Assembly (NCBI GenBank): GCA_027314915.1
Contig: DAHUZZ010000007.1
Span: forward strand, 33,896 to 97,895
DNA from: Thermoplasmata archaeon
GTDB lineage: Archaea; Thermoplasmatota; Thermoplasmata; Lutacidiplasmatales; UBA184
Direction: 5' to 3'
DNA length: 64,000 nucleotides
In this document: in pieces, positions 17,923 to 26,541 of the stretch
Numbering within the stretch: position 1 is the first letter of the stretch
Layout: every line of letters starts with the position of its first letter
Program-made: the position numbers and the translations under genes
Notes under the pieces: generated by a model
What the model was told of the DNA's origin: nothing
The model's database searches: none
The model's input: only the letters and a program-made list of their open reading frames with translations

Positions 17923-18723
17923 CTAGTAGTCGCCCAGGTTCCCGGACTCGAGCACGTGCTGCTCGACCCGGCGGAAGATCGTGCCGGCGATGCCGATGTA
18001 GATGAGCGTCGTGGCGACCGCTCCCGCGATGTCCCAGTAGAGCCCCCAGGAGAAGCCGACGTATCCGGGGAGCGTCGCGTACCGGAGGGCGTCGAGCGCC
18101 CAGGTCGGCGGCAGGAGCAGGGCGATCGGGTTGGTCCAGAAGGGCAGCAGGATGACCGGGAACATGCAGCCGGTGCCGATGTAGAAGGCGAACTCGCCGA
18201 AGTTCTGGATGAACCCGGCGTACCGGGTGTAGACGTACACGGCCGCGAGCACCACGCCGACGCTCGCGAGCGTGAGCAGCACGAAGATGAACAGGACGGC
18301 GAAGGTGAGCGGCTGCTCGACGGGCAGGGGCCGCCGGTACGCGGCCGCGACCACCAGGTAGACCAGTACGCCCCCGACCAGCCCGGTGATCGCGTTCACG
18401 ATCACCCGGCCCGAGACGACCCAGAGGTACGGGGTCGGCGTGGTGAGCGTCGGCTCGAGGGTGCCGAGCTCGCGGTCCTGCCCGGTCGCCCAGCCGCTCC
18501 CGTACAGCGTCTGGCCCCACATGCTCATCATCGCCGCCCCGAGCACCGCCTCGAGGACGAGCACGGGACCGGCGTACCGGTAGAGCTCGAACGCGGCGAA
18601 CCCGAAGACCACGGGCGCGATCGTGCTGGGGATCACCCACTGCGGGTCCGCCAGGAAGCTCAGGAAGGCGAGACGGGTGGAGGCGGAGAGCGCGCGGAGC
18701 CGCGTCCCGGAGGCGTTCGCCAC
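17923..18723 (-). CDS. ABC-2 type transporter permease (first permease)
   Basis: A 266-residue protein with six hydrophobic spans (about residues 30-50, 58-80, 105-130, 140-165, 175-195 and 235-255). The segment SGWATGQDRELGTLEPTLTTPTPY is the amphipathic loop seen in ABC-2 permeases. It sits directly between its ATPase (whose stop begins at 18724) and a second permease, so the three genes form a transport operon. The pair of distinct permeases argues for a heterodimer, as in DrrB/DrrC-like exporters. Confidence 0.8.
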   Translation of the reverse strand: MANASGTRLRALSASTRLAFLSFLADPQWVIPSTIAPVVFGFAAFELYRYAGPVLVLEAVLGAAMMSMWGQTLYGSGWATGQDRELGTLEPTLTTPTPYLWVVSGRVIVNAITGLVGGVLVYLVVAAAYRRPLPVEQPLTFAVLFIFVLLTLASVGVVLAAVYVYTRYAGFIQNFGEFAFYIGTGCMFPVILLPFWTNPIALLLPPTWALDALRYATLPGYVGFSWGLYWDIAGAVATTLIYIGIAGTIFRRVEQHVLESGNLGDY

Positions 18724-19704
18724 CTACAGCGCCTCCTCCTCCACCAGGTCGAGGTAGATGTCCTCCAACGAGGTGCGGCGCTCGCGGATCTCGATCTGGG
18801 GGCGGCCGGGGAGCGAGGACCGGACGCGGGGAAGGTCCACCTCGAGGCCACGCACCCGGAGCGTGATCCGTTCGAGGGGCCCGAACTCCTCCGTGAGGAG
18901 CCGGGAGACCCCGGGCAGCCTCCGGAGCCGATCCAGCTCCGCATCCTCGAAGTCGTGGCCCTCGAGCTCGATGGTACGGTCGCCGCCCACGAGCCCGCGG
19001 AGGGCGGCCACCGTGTCGGTCGCCACGATCCGCCCCCGGGTGAGGACGGCGATCCGCTGGCAGAGCTCCTCGGCCTCGAACATGTAGTGCGAGGTGAGGA
19101 AGATCGTGACCCCCCCCGCGACCAGGCTCCGGACGAACTTCCGGGTCTCGCGGGCGCTCTTCGGGTCGAGCCCGATCGTCGGTTCGTCCAGGAAGAGGAT
19201 CTCCGGATCGTGGAGGAGCCCGCGGGCCAGGTGGAGCTTCTGCTTCATCCCCCGCGAGTACTCCTCGACGCGCCGGTCGGCCGCGTCCGACAGCCCGACC
19301 AGCTGGAGCATGTCGTCGATCCGCCGGTCCCGTCCCGCGAGCTCGATCCCGTACAGGTCCGCGAAGTACCGGAGGTTCTCGCGCCCGGAGACCCGGTTGT
19401 ACAGGCCCCGCTCTCCGCCGAGGACCAGGCCGATCCGGGGGCGGATCCGGTAGGCCTCCTTCGCCACGTCGAGGCCGAGCACCTCGGCCCGTCCCGACGT
19501 GGGCAGGAGCAGCGTCGCGAGGATCTTCGTGAGCGTGGTCTTGCCCGCGCCGTTCGGGCCCAGGAGCCCGAAGATCTCGCCCCGGCGGACCTCCAGGTTC
19601 ACCCCGCGGAGCGCCTCGGTGCGCACGACTTCGTTGAAGAGGAACCCCTTGCGCGCGCTGTAGACGCGCGTGAGGTCCTGGATCCGGATCGCGGGAGGCT
19701 CCAT
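18724..19704 (-). CDS. ABC transporter ATP-binding protein (DrrA-like)
   Basis: The 326-residue ATPase has Walker A GPNGAGKTTL near residue 50, a signature EYSRGMKQKLHLARGL near 147 in which the usual SGG is SRG, and Walker B ILFLDEPT near 170. The C-terminal 90 residues form the extra domain seen in drug/lipid exporters of the DrrA group. The ATG at 19704 is preferred because TTTGAATA, a TATA-like box, lies 27-34 nt upstream. It drives the two permeases that follow without gaps. Confidence 0.82.
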   Translation of the reverse strand: MEPPAIRIQDLTRVYSARKGFLFNEVVRTEALRGVNLEVRRGEIFGLLGPNGAGKTTLTKILATLLLPTSGRAEVLGLDVAKEAYRIRPRIGLVLGGERGLYNRVSGRENLRYFADLYGIELAGRDRRIDDMLQLVGLSDAADRRVEEYSRGMKQKLHLARGLLHDPEILFLDEPTIGLDPKSARETRKFVRSLVAGGVTIFLTSHYMFEAEELCQRIAVLTRGRIVATDTVAALRGLVGGDRTIELEGHDFEDAELDRLRRLPGVSRLLTEEFGPLERITLRVRGLEVDLPRVRSSLPGRPQIEIRERRTSLEDIYLDLVEEEAL

Positions 19705-19730
19705 GGAGGGCCCCTCCGTGACGACCGCTC

Positions 19731-19738
19731 TATTCAAA
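19731..19738 (-). promoter_or_regulatory. TATA-like box of the three-gene ABC operon
   Basis: The minus strand reads TTTGAATA 27-34 nt before ATG 19704. Confidence 0.45.
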
Positions 19739-19889
19739 GGTTGCAGCATCCGACAGGGACGGCCGGACCCCGTACAAGCCCTCACGGCAGGCGAGGGCTG
19801 GCTCCCTCCGTGGAGGTGGCCGACCGGTTCCGCTTCCGGGCCCGAGCCCGGGGCGCCGGAACGGCCGGCGCGGAGCGCTCCGGCCAGTC

Positions 19890-19896
19890 TTTATAT
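19890..19896 (+). promoter_or_regulatory. TATA box of the 2-oxoacid dehydrogenase operon
   Basis: TTTATAT lies 32-38 nt before the ATG at 19928. It is among the clearest TATA boxes in the window and heads a seven-gene run. Confidence 0.6.
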
Positions 19897-19927
19897 CACG
19901 ACCTTCGCGTGCGGCCGTCGAGCTCTC

Positions 19928-21007
19928 ATGGCCGAAGCCTCCACGACCCCCGAGGCGAGCCCCCGGACGCCGGCCGAGGACCTTTCACCGGACCAGCTCC
20001 GGGCCGCCTACCGGCTGATGGTCCTCGCGCGCTCCGTGGACGAGCGGTGCCTGGCCCTGCAACGCCAGGGTCGGATCGGGTTCTACGCCCCGCTCCAGGG
20101 CCAGGAGGCGGCGCAGGTCGGATGCGCCTGGGCGCTGCGGCCGGAGGACTGGATCTTCCCCGCCTACCGGGAGATCGCGGTCGCGCTCGTGCGGGGCGTC
20201 CCGCTGCAGGCCATCATCGACCAATTCTACGGCAACGCCGAGGACGAGGTCAAGGGTCGGCAGATGCCGAACCACTTCGGCTACCGCCAGTTCCGTTTCG
20301 TCACCGCGTCGAGCCCCGTCGGGACCCAGATCACGCAGGCGGTCGGGACGGCGATGGCGGCCAAGATGCGGAAGGAGCCCATCGTCACGATCTCCTTCTT
20401 CGGGGACGGGACGACGAGCTCGAACGACTTCCACGCCGGGCTCAACTTCGCGGGCGTCTTCCAGGCGCCCTCGATCTTCTTCATCCAGAACAACCAGTGG
20501 GCGATCTCGCTCCCGCGGGAACGCCAGACGCGCAGCGCGACGCTCGCGGAGAAGGCGCAGGCCTACGGGATCGCGGGGGTCGTCGTCGACGGGATGGACC
20601 TCTCCGCCGTCTACCGGGTCGTCCGCGAGGCCCGGGAACGGGCGCTCTCGGGGGGCGGGCCCACCCTGATCGAGGCGCAGGTCTACCGGCTCGGTCCGCA
20701 CTCCACCTCGGACGATCCGAAGCGGTACCGCACCGAGGCGGAGCTCGCCGAGTGGAAGGGACGGGACCCGATCGCCCGGATGAAGCAGCAGCTGCTCTCC
20801 TCGGGCGACCTGACCGAGGCGCAGGACCAGGAGTACTGGGGGGAGGCGCGCGAGCAGCTCGCCTCCGTCATCAAGCACGCCGAGAGCGTTCCCCCGGTCG
20901 CCCCCTCCACGCTCTTCGAGGACCTCTTCGCCCGGCCGACCCCGGCGCTCGAGGAGCAGCGGGCCGAACTCGAGCGCCTTCTCTCGGAGGGCGTGGTGAA
21001 ACCATGA
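19928..21007 (+). CDS. 2-oxoacid (pyruvate) dehydrogenase E1 component, alpha subunit (copy 1)
   Basis: Thiamine-diphosphate-dependent decarboxylase subunit that pairs with E1-beta and passes the acyl group to lipoyl-E2. The 359-residue protein has QGRIGFYAPLQGQEAAQVG near residues 45-63 and a ThDP motif FFGDGTTSSNDFHAG ending in NNQWAIS near 158-196. HSTSDDP near 258 is the phosphorylation-loop equivalent. The ATG at 19928 follows a strong TATA box. Its stop overlaps the E1-beta ATG (ATGA), so the two are translationally coupled. Substrate could be pyruvate or branched-chain 2-oxoacids. Confidence 0.9.
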   Translation: MAEASTTPEASPRTPAEDLSPDQLRAAYRLMVLARSVDERCLALQRQGRIGFYAPLQGQEAAQVGCAWALRPEDWIFPAYREIAVALVRGVPLQAIIDQFYGNAEDEVKGRQMPNHFGYRQFRFVTASSPVGTQITQAVGTAMAAKMRKEPIVTISFFGDGTTSSNDFHAGLNFAGVFQAPSIFFIQNNQWAISLPRERQTRSATLAEKAQAYGIAGVVVDGMDLSAVYRVVREARERALSGGGPTLIEAQVYRLGPHSTSDDPKRYRTEAELAEWKGRDPIARMKQQLLSSGDLTEAQDQEYWGEAREQLASVIKHAESVPPVAPSTLFEDLFARPTPALEEQRAELERLLSEGVVKP

Positions 21008-21981
21008 GCGAGCTCACTCTCGTGCAGGCCGTGAACCGCGGCCTCCAGCAGGCGATGCGCGCCGACCCGGACGTCGTCCTCCTCGGCGAGGACATCGGGG
21101 TGAACGGTGGGGTGTTCCGGGCGACCGAGGGGCTCCAGAAGGAGTTCGGCGCCGACCGGGTGATCGACACCCCGCTCTCCGAGACCGGGATCGTCGGCAC
21201 CGCCATCGGGATGGCGCTCTACGGCCTCAAGCCGGTGCCCGAGATCCAGTTCCAGGACTTCATCTACCCGGCCTTCGACCAGATCGTGAGCGAGCTCGCC
21301 AAGTTCCGGTACCGGTCGGGCGGACAGTACCCCTGCCATGTGGTGCTCCGGGCGCCGTACGGGGGCGGGATCAAGGGCGGGCTTTACCACTCGCAGAGCG
21401 CCGAGGCCTACTTCGCGCACACCTCGGGGCTCAAGGTCGTGATCCCGAGCACGCCGGCCGACGCCAAGGGGCTGCTCCTCTCCGCGATCCACGACGAGGA
21501 CCCGGTGCTGTTCTTCGAGCCGAAGCGGATCTACCGGGCGGTGACCGGCGAGGTGCCCGACGGGGACGTGCGGGTCCCGATCGGCACCGCGAGCATCGTG
21601 CGGGACGGGACCGACGTGAGCCTCTTCGCCTACGGGGCGATGATCCCGCCGACGCTCAAGGCCGCCGAGAGCCTGGAGTCGGAGGGGATCTCCGCGGAGG
21701 TCATCGACCTGAGGACGCTCTCCCCGCTCGACGAGAAGGCGGTGCTCACCTCGGTCGAGAAGACCGGCCGCGCGGTCATCGTGCACGAAGCCCCCCGGTT
21801 CTGCGGGTACGGGGCCGAGCTCGCGGCGATCCTCGCGGAGAAGGCCTTCTTCTCGCTCAAGGCCCCCATCCAGCGCGTCACCGGCTGGGACACTCCGTTC
21901 CCCTACGCCCTCGAGCATCTGTACCTGCCGAACGCCGAGCGGATCGTCCACGCGGCGCGCTCGACCGCCCGGGCCGGGTGA
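21004..21981 (+). CDS. 2-oxoacid dehydrogenase E1 component, beta subunit
   Basis: The 325-residue partner of E1-alpha. It has the normal family landmarks: GEDIGVNGGVFRATEGL near residues 28-44, DTPLSETGIVGTAIGMAL near 56-73, the EIQFQDFIYPAFDQI strand and C-terminal VIVHEAPRFCGYGAELAA. It closes the ThDP active site in the heterotetramer. It overlaps the E1-alpha stop by four bases and is followed after 12 bases by E2. There is only one beta gene for two alpha genes in this operon. Confidence 0.92.
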   Translation: MSELTLVQAVNRGLQQAMRADPDVVLLGEDIGVNGGVFRATEGLQKEFGADRVIDTPLSETGIVGTAIGMALYGLKPVPEIQFQDFIYPAFDQIVSELAKFRYRSGGQYPCHVVLRAPYGGGIKGGLYHSQSAEAYFAHTSGLKVVIPSTPADAKGLLLSAIHDEDPVLFFEPKRIYRAVTGEVPDGDVRVPIGTASIVRDGTDVSLFAYGAMIPPTLKAAESLESEGISAEVIDLRTLSPLDEKAVLTSVEKTGRAVIVHEAPRFCGYGAELAAILAEKAFFSLKAPIQRVTGWDTPFPYALEHLYLPNAERIVHAARSTARAG

Positions 21982-21993
21982 GGGAACGGATCC

Positions 21994-23382
21994 ATGACGT
22001 TCGAGTTCCGGCTCCCCGACATCGGGGAGGGGGTCGCCGAGGGCGAGGTGGTCCACTGGTTCGTCGAGGAGGGCGGATCGATCCAGGAGGACGCCCCGCT
22101 CGTCTCCGTCCTGACCGACAAGGCGAACGTCGAGATCCCCTCGCCGCGCGGCGGCCGCATCGCGAAGCTGCACGCGAAGGAGGGCGAGAAGGTCAAGGTG
22201 GGCGCGCTCCTGGTCACGATCGAGGAGGCGGGGGCGACCGGGCCCGCCCCCGCCGCGGGCCAGACCCCGACCCCCGCCGCGGGCCCCTCCGGAGGCACGG
22301 CCGAGACGGCCTCCTCCCGCGGAGCCGCGACTCCCTCGGCCGCAGTGCCTCCGCCGACCGCGGCTCCCCCGCCCACCCCGGCGCCCGCGGCGTCGGCGCG
22401 CGTCCTCGCCGCGCCGTACGTCCGACGCCTCGCCGCCGAGCGCGGGATCGACCTGTCCCAACTGCGTGGATCGGGGCCCAACGGGCGGATCACCGAGCAG
22501 GACCTGGACCATCCCACCCCCACGCCGGTCGCCGCTCCGGCGCCCGCACCCGCGGCGGCCCCCGCGGCCCGGGCGGTGCCCGAGGGGGCACCGGCCCCAC
22601 GAACGGAGCCCGCCCACGCCCCCACCCCTTCGCGCGGCGCCCCCCCGAGCGCCGGCCCGCCCGTCGCGGCGGGCGCGGACGACGAGAGGATCCCGATCCG
22701 GGGCCTTCGGCGGGTCATCTCCGAGCACATGACCGAGGCGACCCACCGGGCCGCCCATTTCACCTACGTCGAGGAGATCGACGTTTCCGAGCTCGTGCGG
22801 ACGCGCGAGAAGATGGCCCAGCACCTGGAGAAGCAGGGCACGCGGCTCACCTTCCTGCCGTTCATCATGAAGGCGGTGGTCGCGGGGCTCCGGGCCCACC
22901 CGCAGATGAACGCGAGCATGGACGACGAGAAGAACGAGCTCGTCGTGCATCACCGCTACCACCTGGGGATCGCGATGGCCGCCCCGGAAGGGCTGATCGT
23001 GCCCGTGGTGCGCGAGGTGGACTCGAAGAGCGTCGGGCGGCTCGCCCGCGAGCTCCAGGACCTCAGCGAGCGCGGCCGCGCCGGAAAGCTCGGACGGTCC
23101 GAGCTCACGGGCAGCACCTTCACCATCACGAGCCTGGGCTCCCTTGGCGGCGTGCTCGCGACCCCCATCCTCAACTACCCGGAGGTCGCGATCCTCGGCG
23201 TCCACAAGATCGTGCGCCGCCCGGTGTACCGGACCGACGGCACGCTCGGTCCGGCGGACCTGATGAACCTCTCCGTCTCGCTCGACCACCGGGTCATCGA
23301 CGGGATCGTCGGCGCCCAGTTCCTGAGCGTGGTCAAGGCGAACCTGGAGGACCCGCACCTGCTCTTCTCCGAGCTCGCCTGA
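21994..23382 (+). CDS. 2-oxoacid dehydrogenase E2, dihydrolipoamide acyltransferase
   Basis: The core of the complex, which transfers the acyl group from lipoamide to CoA. The 462-residue chain has one N-terminal lipoyl domain (residues 1-78, with the lipoylated lysine in TDKANVEIPS near 43). A long Ala/Pro linker follows, then an E3/E1-binding domain (APYVRRLAAERGIDL to ITEQDL, about 141-172) and a second Ala/Pro linker. The catalytic domain runs from about 235 and ends with DHRVIDG near 431, where His and Asp are catalytic. Its TGA overlaps the ATG of the next gene. Confidence 0.93.
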   Translation: MTFEFRLPDIGEGVAEGEVVHWFVEEGGSIQEDAPLVSVLTDKANVEIPSPRGGRIAKLHAKEGEKVKVGALLVTIEEAGATGPAPAAGQTPTPAAGPSGGTAETASSRGAATPSAAVPPPTAAPPPTPAPAASARVLAAPYVRRLAAERGIDLSQLRGSGPNGRITEQDLDHPTPTPVAAPAPAPAAAPAARAVPEGAPAPRTEPAHAPTPSRGAPPSAGPPVAAGADDERIPIRGLRRVISEHMTEATHRAAHFTYVEEIDVSELVRTREKMAQHLEKQGTRLTFLPFIMKAVVAGLRAHPQMNASMDDEKNELVVHHRYHLGIAMAAPEGLIVPVVREVDSKSVGRLARELQDLSERGRAGKLGRSELTGSTFTITSLGSLGGVLATPILNYPEVAILGVHKIVRRPVYRTDGTLGPADLMNLSVSLDHRVIDGIVGAQFLSVVKANLEDPHLLFSELA

Positions 23383-24449
23383 TGACCGCCGCGGCGGCGC
23401 TCGAGGGGACGGTCCCGCTCCCCTACGGCCCCCCGGAGCTCTTGGCCGCGCTCGGCGAACGGTGGAGCGAGCAGCTGGTGAGCGCCTACCGTTGGATGAC
23501 GCTCGCCCGGGCCCTCGACGGCCGGATGCTCGGGCTCCAGCGCCAGGGCCGGATCGGCTTCTACGGCCCGGCGACCGGCCAGGAGGCGGTGGGGGTCGGT
23601 GCCGGGCTCGCGAGCCGGCCGGAGGACTGGATCGTCCCGGGGCTGCGGGAGCAGCTCATCGCGCTCGTGCGCGGGCACCCGCTCGGCCGGTACGTGGACC
23701 ACCTCTTCGCGAACGACCGGGACCCGGCGCGGGGCCGCCAGATGCCCTGCCACCCGAGCGCCCGGGAGGTCCATTACGTGTCGATGTCGAGCGTGATCGG
23801 CACCCAGATCACCCACGGGGTCGGGATCGGCTTCGCGCTCCAGCGGTCGAAGGACCCCGGGGTGGCCTTCACCTTCTTCGGCGACGGGGCCACCAGCTCG
23901 AACGATTTCCACGCCGGGCTCAACTTCGCGGGCGTCTACCGGCTCCCCGTCGTCTTCTGCTGCACCAACAACCAGTGGGCGATCTCGCTGCCGGTCGAGC
24001 GCCAGACCCGGGTCGAGCGGCTCTCCGACAAGGCGCCCGCCTACGGGATCCCCGGACGCCGGGTCGACGGGACCGACCTCATCGCCGTGATGGACGCGCT
24101 CCTCGCGGCGGGCGCGAGCGCGCGGGCGGGCGAGGGACCCACCCTCCTCGAGTTCGTGGTCTACCGGATGACCCCCCACTCGAGCTCCGACGACCCGTCC
24201 CGCTACCAGGCCCCGGACTGGATGCTGCGGGCCCAGGCGCACGATCCCTACCGGCGGCTCGAGCAGCTCATCGACGCCCTCGGGCTCCTCTCCTCCGGGG
24301 CGCGCGCGGAGGTCGCGGCGGGGGCCGACGAGCAGGTGAAGCAGGCGATCCAGGAGGCGGAGCAGGTCGGTCCCCCGAGCGCCGAGTCGCTCACGACCGA
24401 TGTCTGGGCGACCGGGCCCCGGCCCGCCGGTCCCGCCGGGGAGGCGTGA
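23382..24449 (+). CDS. 2-oxoacid dehydrogenase E1 component, alpha subunit (copy 2)
   Basis: A second E1-alpha of 355 residues placed between E2 and E3. It keeps the same motifs as copy 1: LQRQGRIGFYGPATGQEAVGVG near residues 49-70 and the ThDP loop FFGDGATSSNDFHAG to NNQWAIS. HSSSDDPSRY is also conserved. Between the two copies most differences lie in the N-terminal 40 residues and the C terminus. All ThDP-binding residues remain, so it is probably active. The start overlaps the E2 stop (TGATG). It may give the shared complex another substrate range. Confidence 0.9.
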   Translation: MTAAAALEGTVPLPYGPPELLAALGERWSEQLVSAYRWMTLARALDGRMLGLQRQGRIGFYGPATGQEAVGVGAGLASRPEDWIVPGLREQLIALVRGHPLGRYVDHLFANDRDPARGRQMPCHPSAREVHYVSMSSVIGTQITHGVGIGFALQRSKDPGVAFTFFGDGATSSNDFHAGLNFAGVYRLPVVFCCTNNQWAISLPVERQTRVERLSDKAPAYGIPGRRVDGTDLIAVMDALLAAGASARAGEGPTLLEFVVYRMTPHSSSDDPSRYQAPDWMLRAQAHDPYRRLEQLIDALGLLSSGARAEVAAGADEQVKQAIQEAEQVGPPSAESLTTDVWATGPRPAGPAGEA

Positions 24450-24452
24450 CGG

Positions 24453-25904
24453 ATGGCCGGCACCTACGCGCGCGAGACCGAGCTCCTCGTCATCGGGGGG
24501 GGGCCGGGCGGCTACATGGCCGCGATCCGGGCCGGGCAGCTCGGCAAGAAGGTCCTCCTCATCGAGCGGGACGAGCTCGGCGGGGAGTGCCTCAACCGGG
24601 GCTGCATCCCCTCGAAGGCGCTCCTGCATGCCGGTGCCCTCTTCCACGAGGTCCGCACGCTCGGCCCCGAGATCGGGGTCGTCGCGGGCTCCCTCGCCTT
24701 CGACATGGCGAAGGCCCAGGCCTCGAAGCAGGCGCTCGTGGCGAAGGAGCGGCAGGGCGTGGCGCTCCTGCTCAAGTCCGCCGGCGTCCAGGTCCTGAAG
24801 GGCAGCGCCCGGTTCACCGGGCCCCGCTCCGCGGAGTACATCGCCCCCGACGATGGCCGGGAGCGGATCGACTTCGGGGACGCCGTGATCGCGACGGGGG
24901 GCGTGCCGCTGGTCCTTCCCGGGTTCGAGCCGGACGGCCGGCAGGTGCTGACCGCCACGGACCTGCTCGACCTGAAGCAGCTGCCGAAGTCCCTCCTCGT
25001 CCTCGGCGGGGGCGTGAGCGGCTGCGAGCTCGGCGAGTTCTGCGCCCAGGCGGGCGTTGCCGTGACCATCGTCGAGCTCCTCCCGCAGCTCCTCCCCGGG
25101 CTCGATCCCGATCTCGCCCGGGAGCTCACGGGGGCGTTCGAGAGGCTCGGCATCGCCGTGCGGACCGGGCACCGGGCGACCGGGGTGCGGCGCGACGCGG
25201 AGGGCGTGGTGCTCGGGGTGACCGCCCCCGACGGAGCCGCGAGCGAGCTCCGCGCCGAGCAGCTCTTCCTGACCATCGGCAAGCGCGCGGCCACGAAGGA
25301 GCTCGGGCTCGGCGAGGCCGGCGTGGAGGCGGACCCGCGGACGGGGGCCGTCCGGGTCGATGACCAGCAGCGGACCAACGTCCCGCACATCTTCGCGGTC
25401 GGGGATGTGGGCCGGCTCCCGATGCTCGCCCACAAGGCCTACCGGGAGGGGATCGTCGCCGCCGAGGTCATCGCGGGGAGGACGACCCGGTACAATTTCC
25501 AGGTCATCCCCTCGGTGGTCTTCACCACGCCCGAGATCGCCTCGGTGGGCCTGACCCTTGCCGAGGCGACGTCGGGAGGCTACGCCGCGGCGCGCGAGGC
25601 GCGCTTCCCCTACGCGGCGCTCGGCCGCGCCCACGCCTACCACGCGACCCAGGGGTTCCTCAAGGTCGTGGGCGACGATGCGTCGGGTCTCTTCCTGGGG
25701 CTCCACGCGGTGGGCCGCAGCTCCGGCGAGTTCGCCGCGGAGGCCGCGCTCGCGATCGAGATGGGCGCGACGGTGCGCGACGTCGCCCAGACGATCCACC
25801 CGCACCCGACGTTCTCCGAGCTGGTGCAGGAGGCGGCGCTCCTCTGGCTCCACGAGCCGATGCACGTCGCCCAGCGGAGGCGCGAGGTTGCCCGACGTCC
25901 GTGA
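24453..25904 (+). CDS. lpdA: Dihydrolipoamide dehydrogenase (E3)
   Basis: A flavoprotein that reoxidises dihydrolipoamide with NAD. The 483-residue chain shows the FAD motif GGGPGGYMAAI near residue 15 and the redox disulfide GECLNRGCIPSK with C46 and C51. The second dinucleotide motif is LGGGVSGCELGEF near 188, and the C-terminal active-site pair is HPHPTFSE near 450. It starts three bases after E1-alpha copy 2 and overlaps the lipB start by 17 bases. Length and motifs are normal, so it should be active. Confidence 0.94.
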   Translation: MAGTYARETELLVIGGGPGGYMAAIRAGQLGKKVLLIERDELGGECLNRGCIPSKALLHAGALFHEVRTLGPEIGVVAGSLAFDMAKAQASKQALVAKERQGVALLLKSAGVQVLKGSARFTGPRSAEYIAPDDGRERIDFGDAVIATGGVPLVLPGFEPDGRQVLTATDLLDLKQLPKSLLVLGGGVSGCELGEFCAQAGVAVTIVELLPQLLPGLDPDLARELTGAFERLGIAVRTGHRATGVRRDAEGVVLGVTAPDGAASELRAEQLFLTIGKRAATKELGLGEAGVEADPRTGAVRVDDQQRTNVPHIFAVGDVGRLPMLAHKAYREGIVAAEVIAGRTTRYNFQVIPSVVFTTPEIASVGLTLAEATSGGYAAAREARFPYAALGRAHAYHATQGFLKVVGDDASGLFLGLHAVGRSSGEFAAEAALAIEMGATVRDVAQTIHPHPTFSELVQEAALLWLHEPMHVAQRRREVARRP

Positions 25905-26541
25905 GTGGGGGCTCCGCGAGTACGCGCCCGCCCTCGAGGCGATGCGCGCGCTGCGGGCGGCCCGCCAGCGGGGCGAGGTCGGGGATACGCTGCTCCTCCT
26001 GGAGCACCCCCCGGTGGTCACCGTCGGGGTCCAGGGGAACGAGGGGGAGCCCGCTCCGGAGGGGCTACATGTCTACCGCGTGGAGCGCGGCGGGAAGTCG
26101 ACCTACCACGGTCCCGGCCAGCTCGTCGGGTACCCCATCGTGGACCTGGGCCCCCGCGGCCGGGACGTGCGCAGGTTCGTCCGCGAGGTCGAGCAGATCG
26201 TGATCGACGCGCTCGCCGAGGTGGGCGTACCGGCCGGGAGGCGGGAGGGCCGGCGGGGGGTCTGGACGGGGACGGAGCGCAAGATCGCCTCCGTGGGGAT
26301 CGCGGTCGAGGGCTGGATCACCTTCCACGGGTTCGCCCTCAACGTCGTCAACGACCTCCGCCCGTTCGAGCTCATCCAACCGTGCGGGTTCGACGGCCGT
26401 ATCATGACCTCGGTGAGCCGGGAGCTCGGGCGCCCGGTGCCGGTCTCCGATCTCGTCGCCCCGGTGCGCCGCGCGTGGGACGCCCTCTTCGGGGCCCCGC
26501 CCGGAGCGCCCGGGCCGGTCGCCGCGGTCGCGTCGGCATGA
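25888..26541 (+). CDS. lipB: Octanoyl-(lipoyl) transferase LipB
   Basis: Transfers octanoyl from acyl carrier or CoA to the lipoyl domain, here presumably of the adjacent E2. The protein of about 217 residues has LLLEHPPVVTVGVQG near 36-50 and ERGGKSTYHGPGQLVGYP near 68-85. The lysine of RKIASVG near 132 and the catalytic cysteine of PCGFDG near 166 are both present. TTG at 25888 inside the end of lpdA is taken as the start because the frame matches the family N terminus (LPDVREWG). A later ATG at 25941 would cut the first strand. LipA is not in this window. Confidence 0.85.
   Translation: MPDVREWGLREYAPALEAMRALRAARQRGEVGDTLLLLEHPPVVTVGVQGNEGEPAPEGLHVYRVERGGKSTYHGPGQLVGYPIVDLGPRGRDVRRFVREVEQIVIDALAEVGVPAGRREGRRGVWTGTERKIASVGIAVEGWITFHGFALNVVNDLRPFELIQPCGFDGRIMTSVSRELGRPVPVSDLVAPVRRAWDALFGAPPGAPGPVAAVASA

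Noticed and set aside
22220..22680. Possible tandem repeat in the E2 gene
   Set aside because: It is the usual Ala/Pro linker between E2 domains, not an independent repeat.
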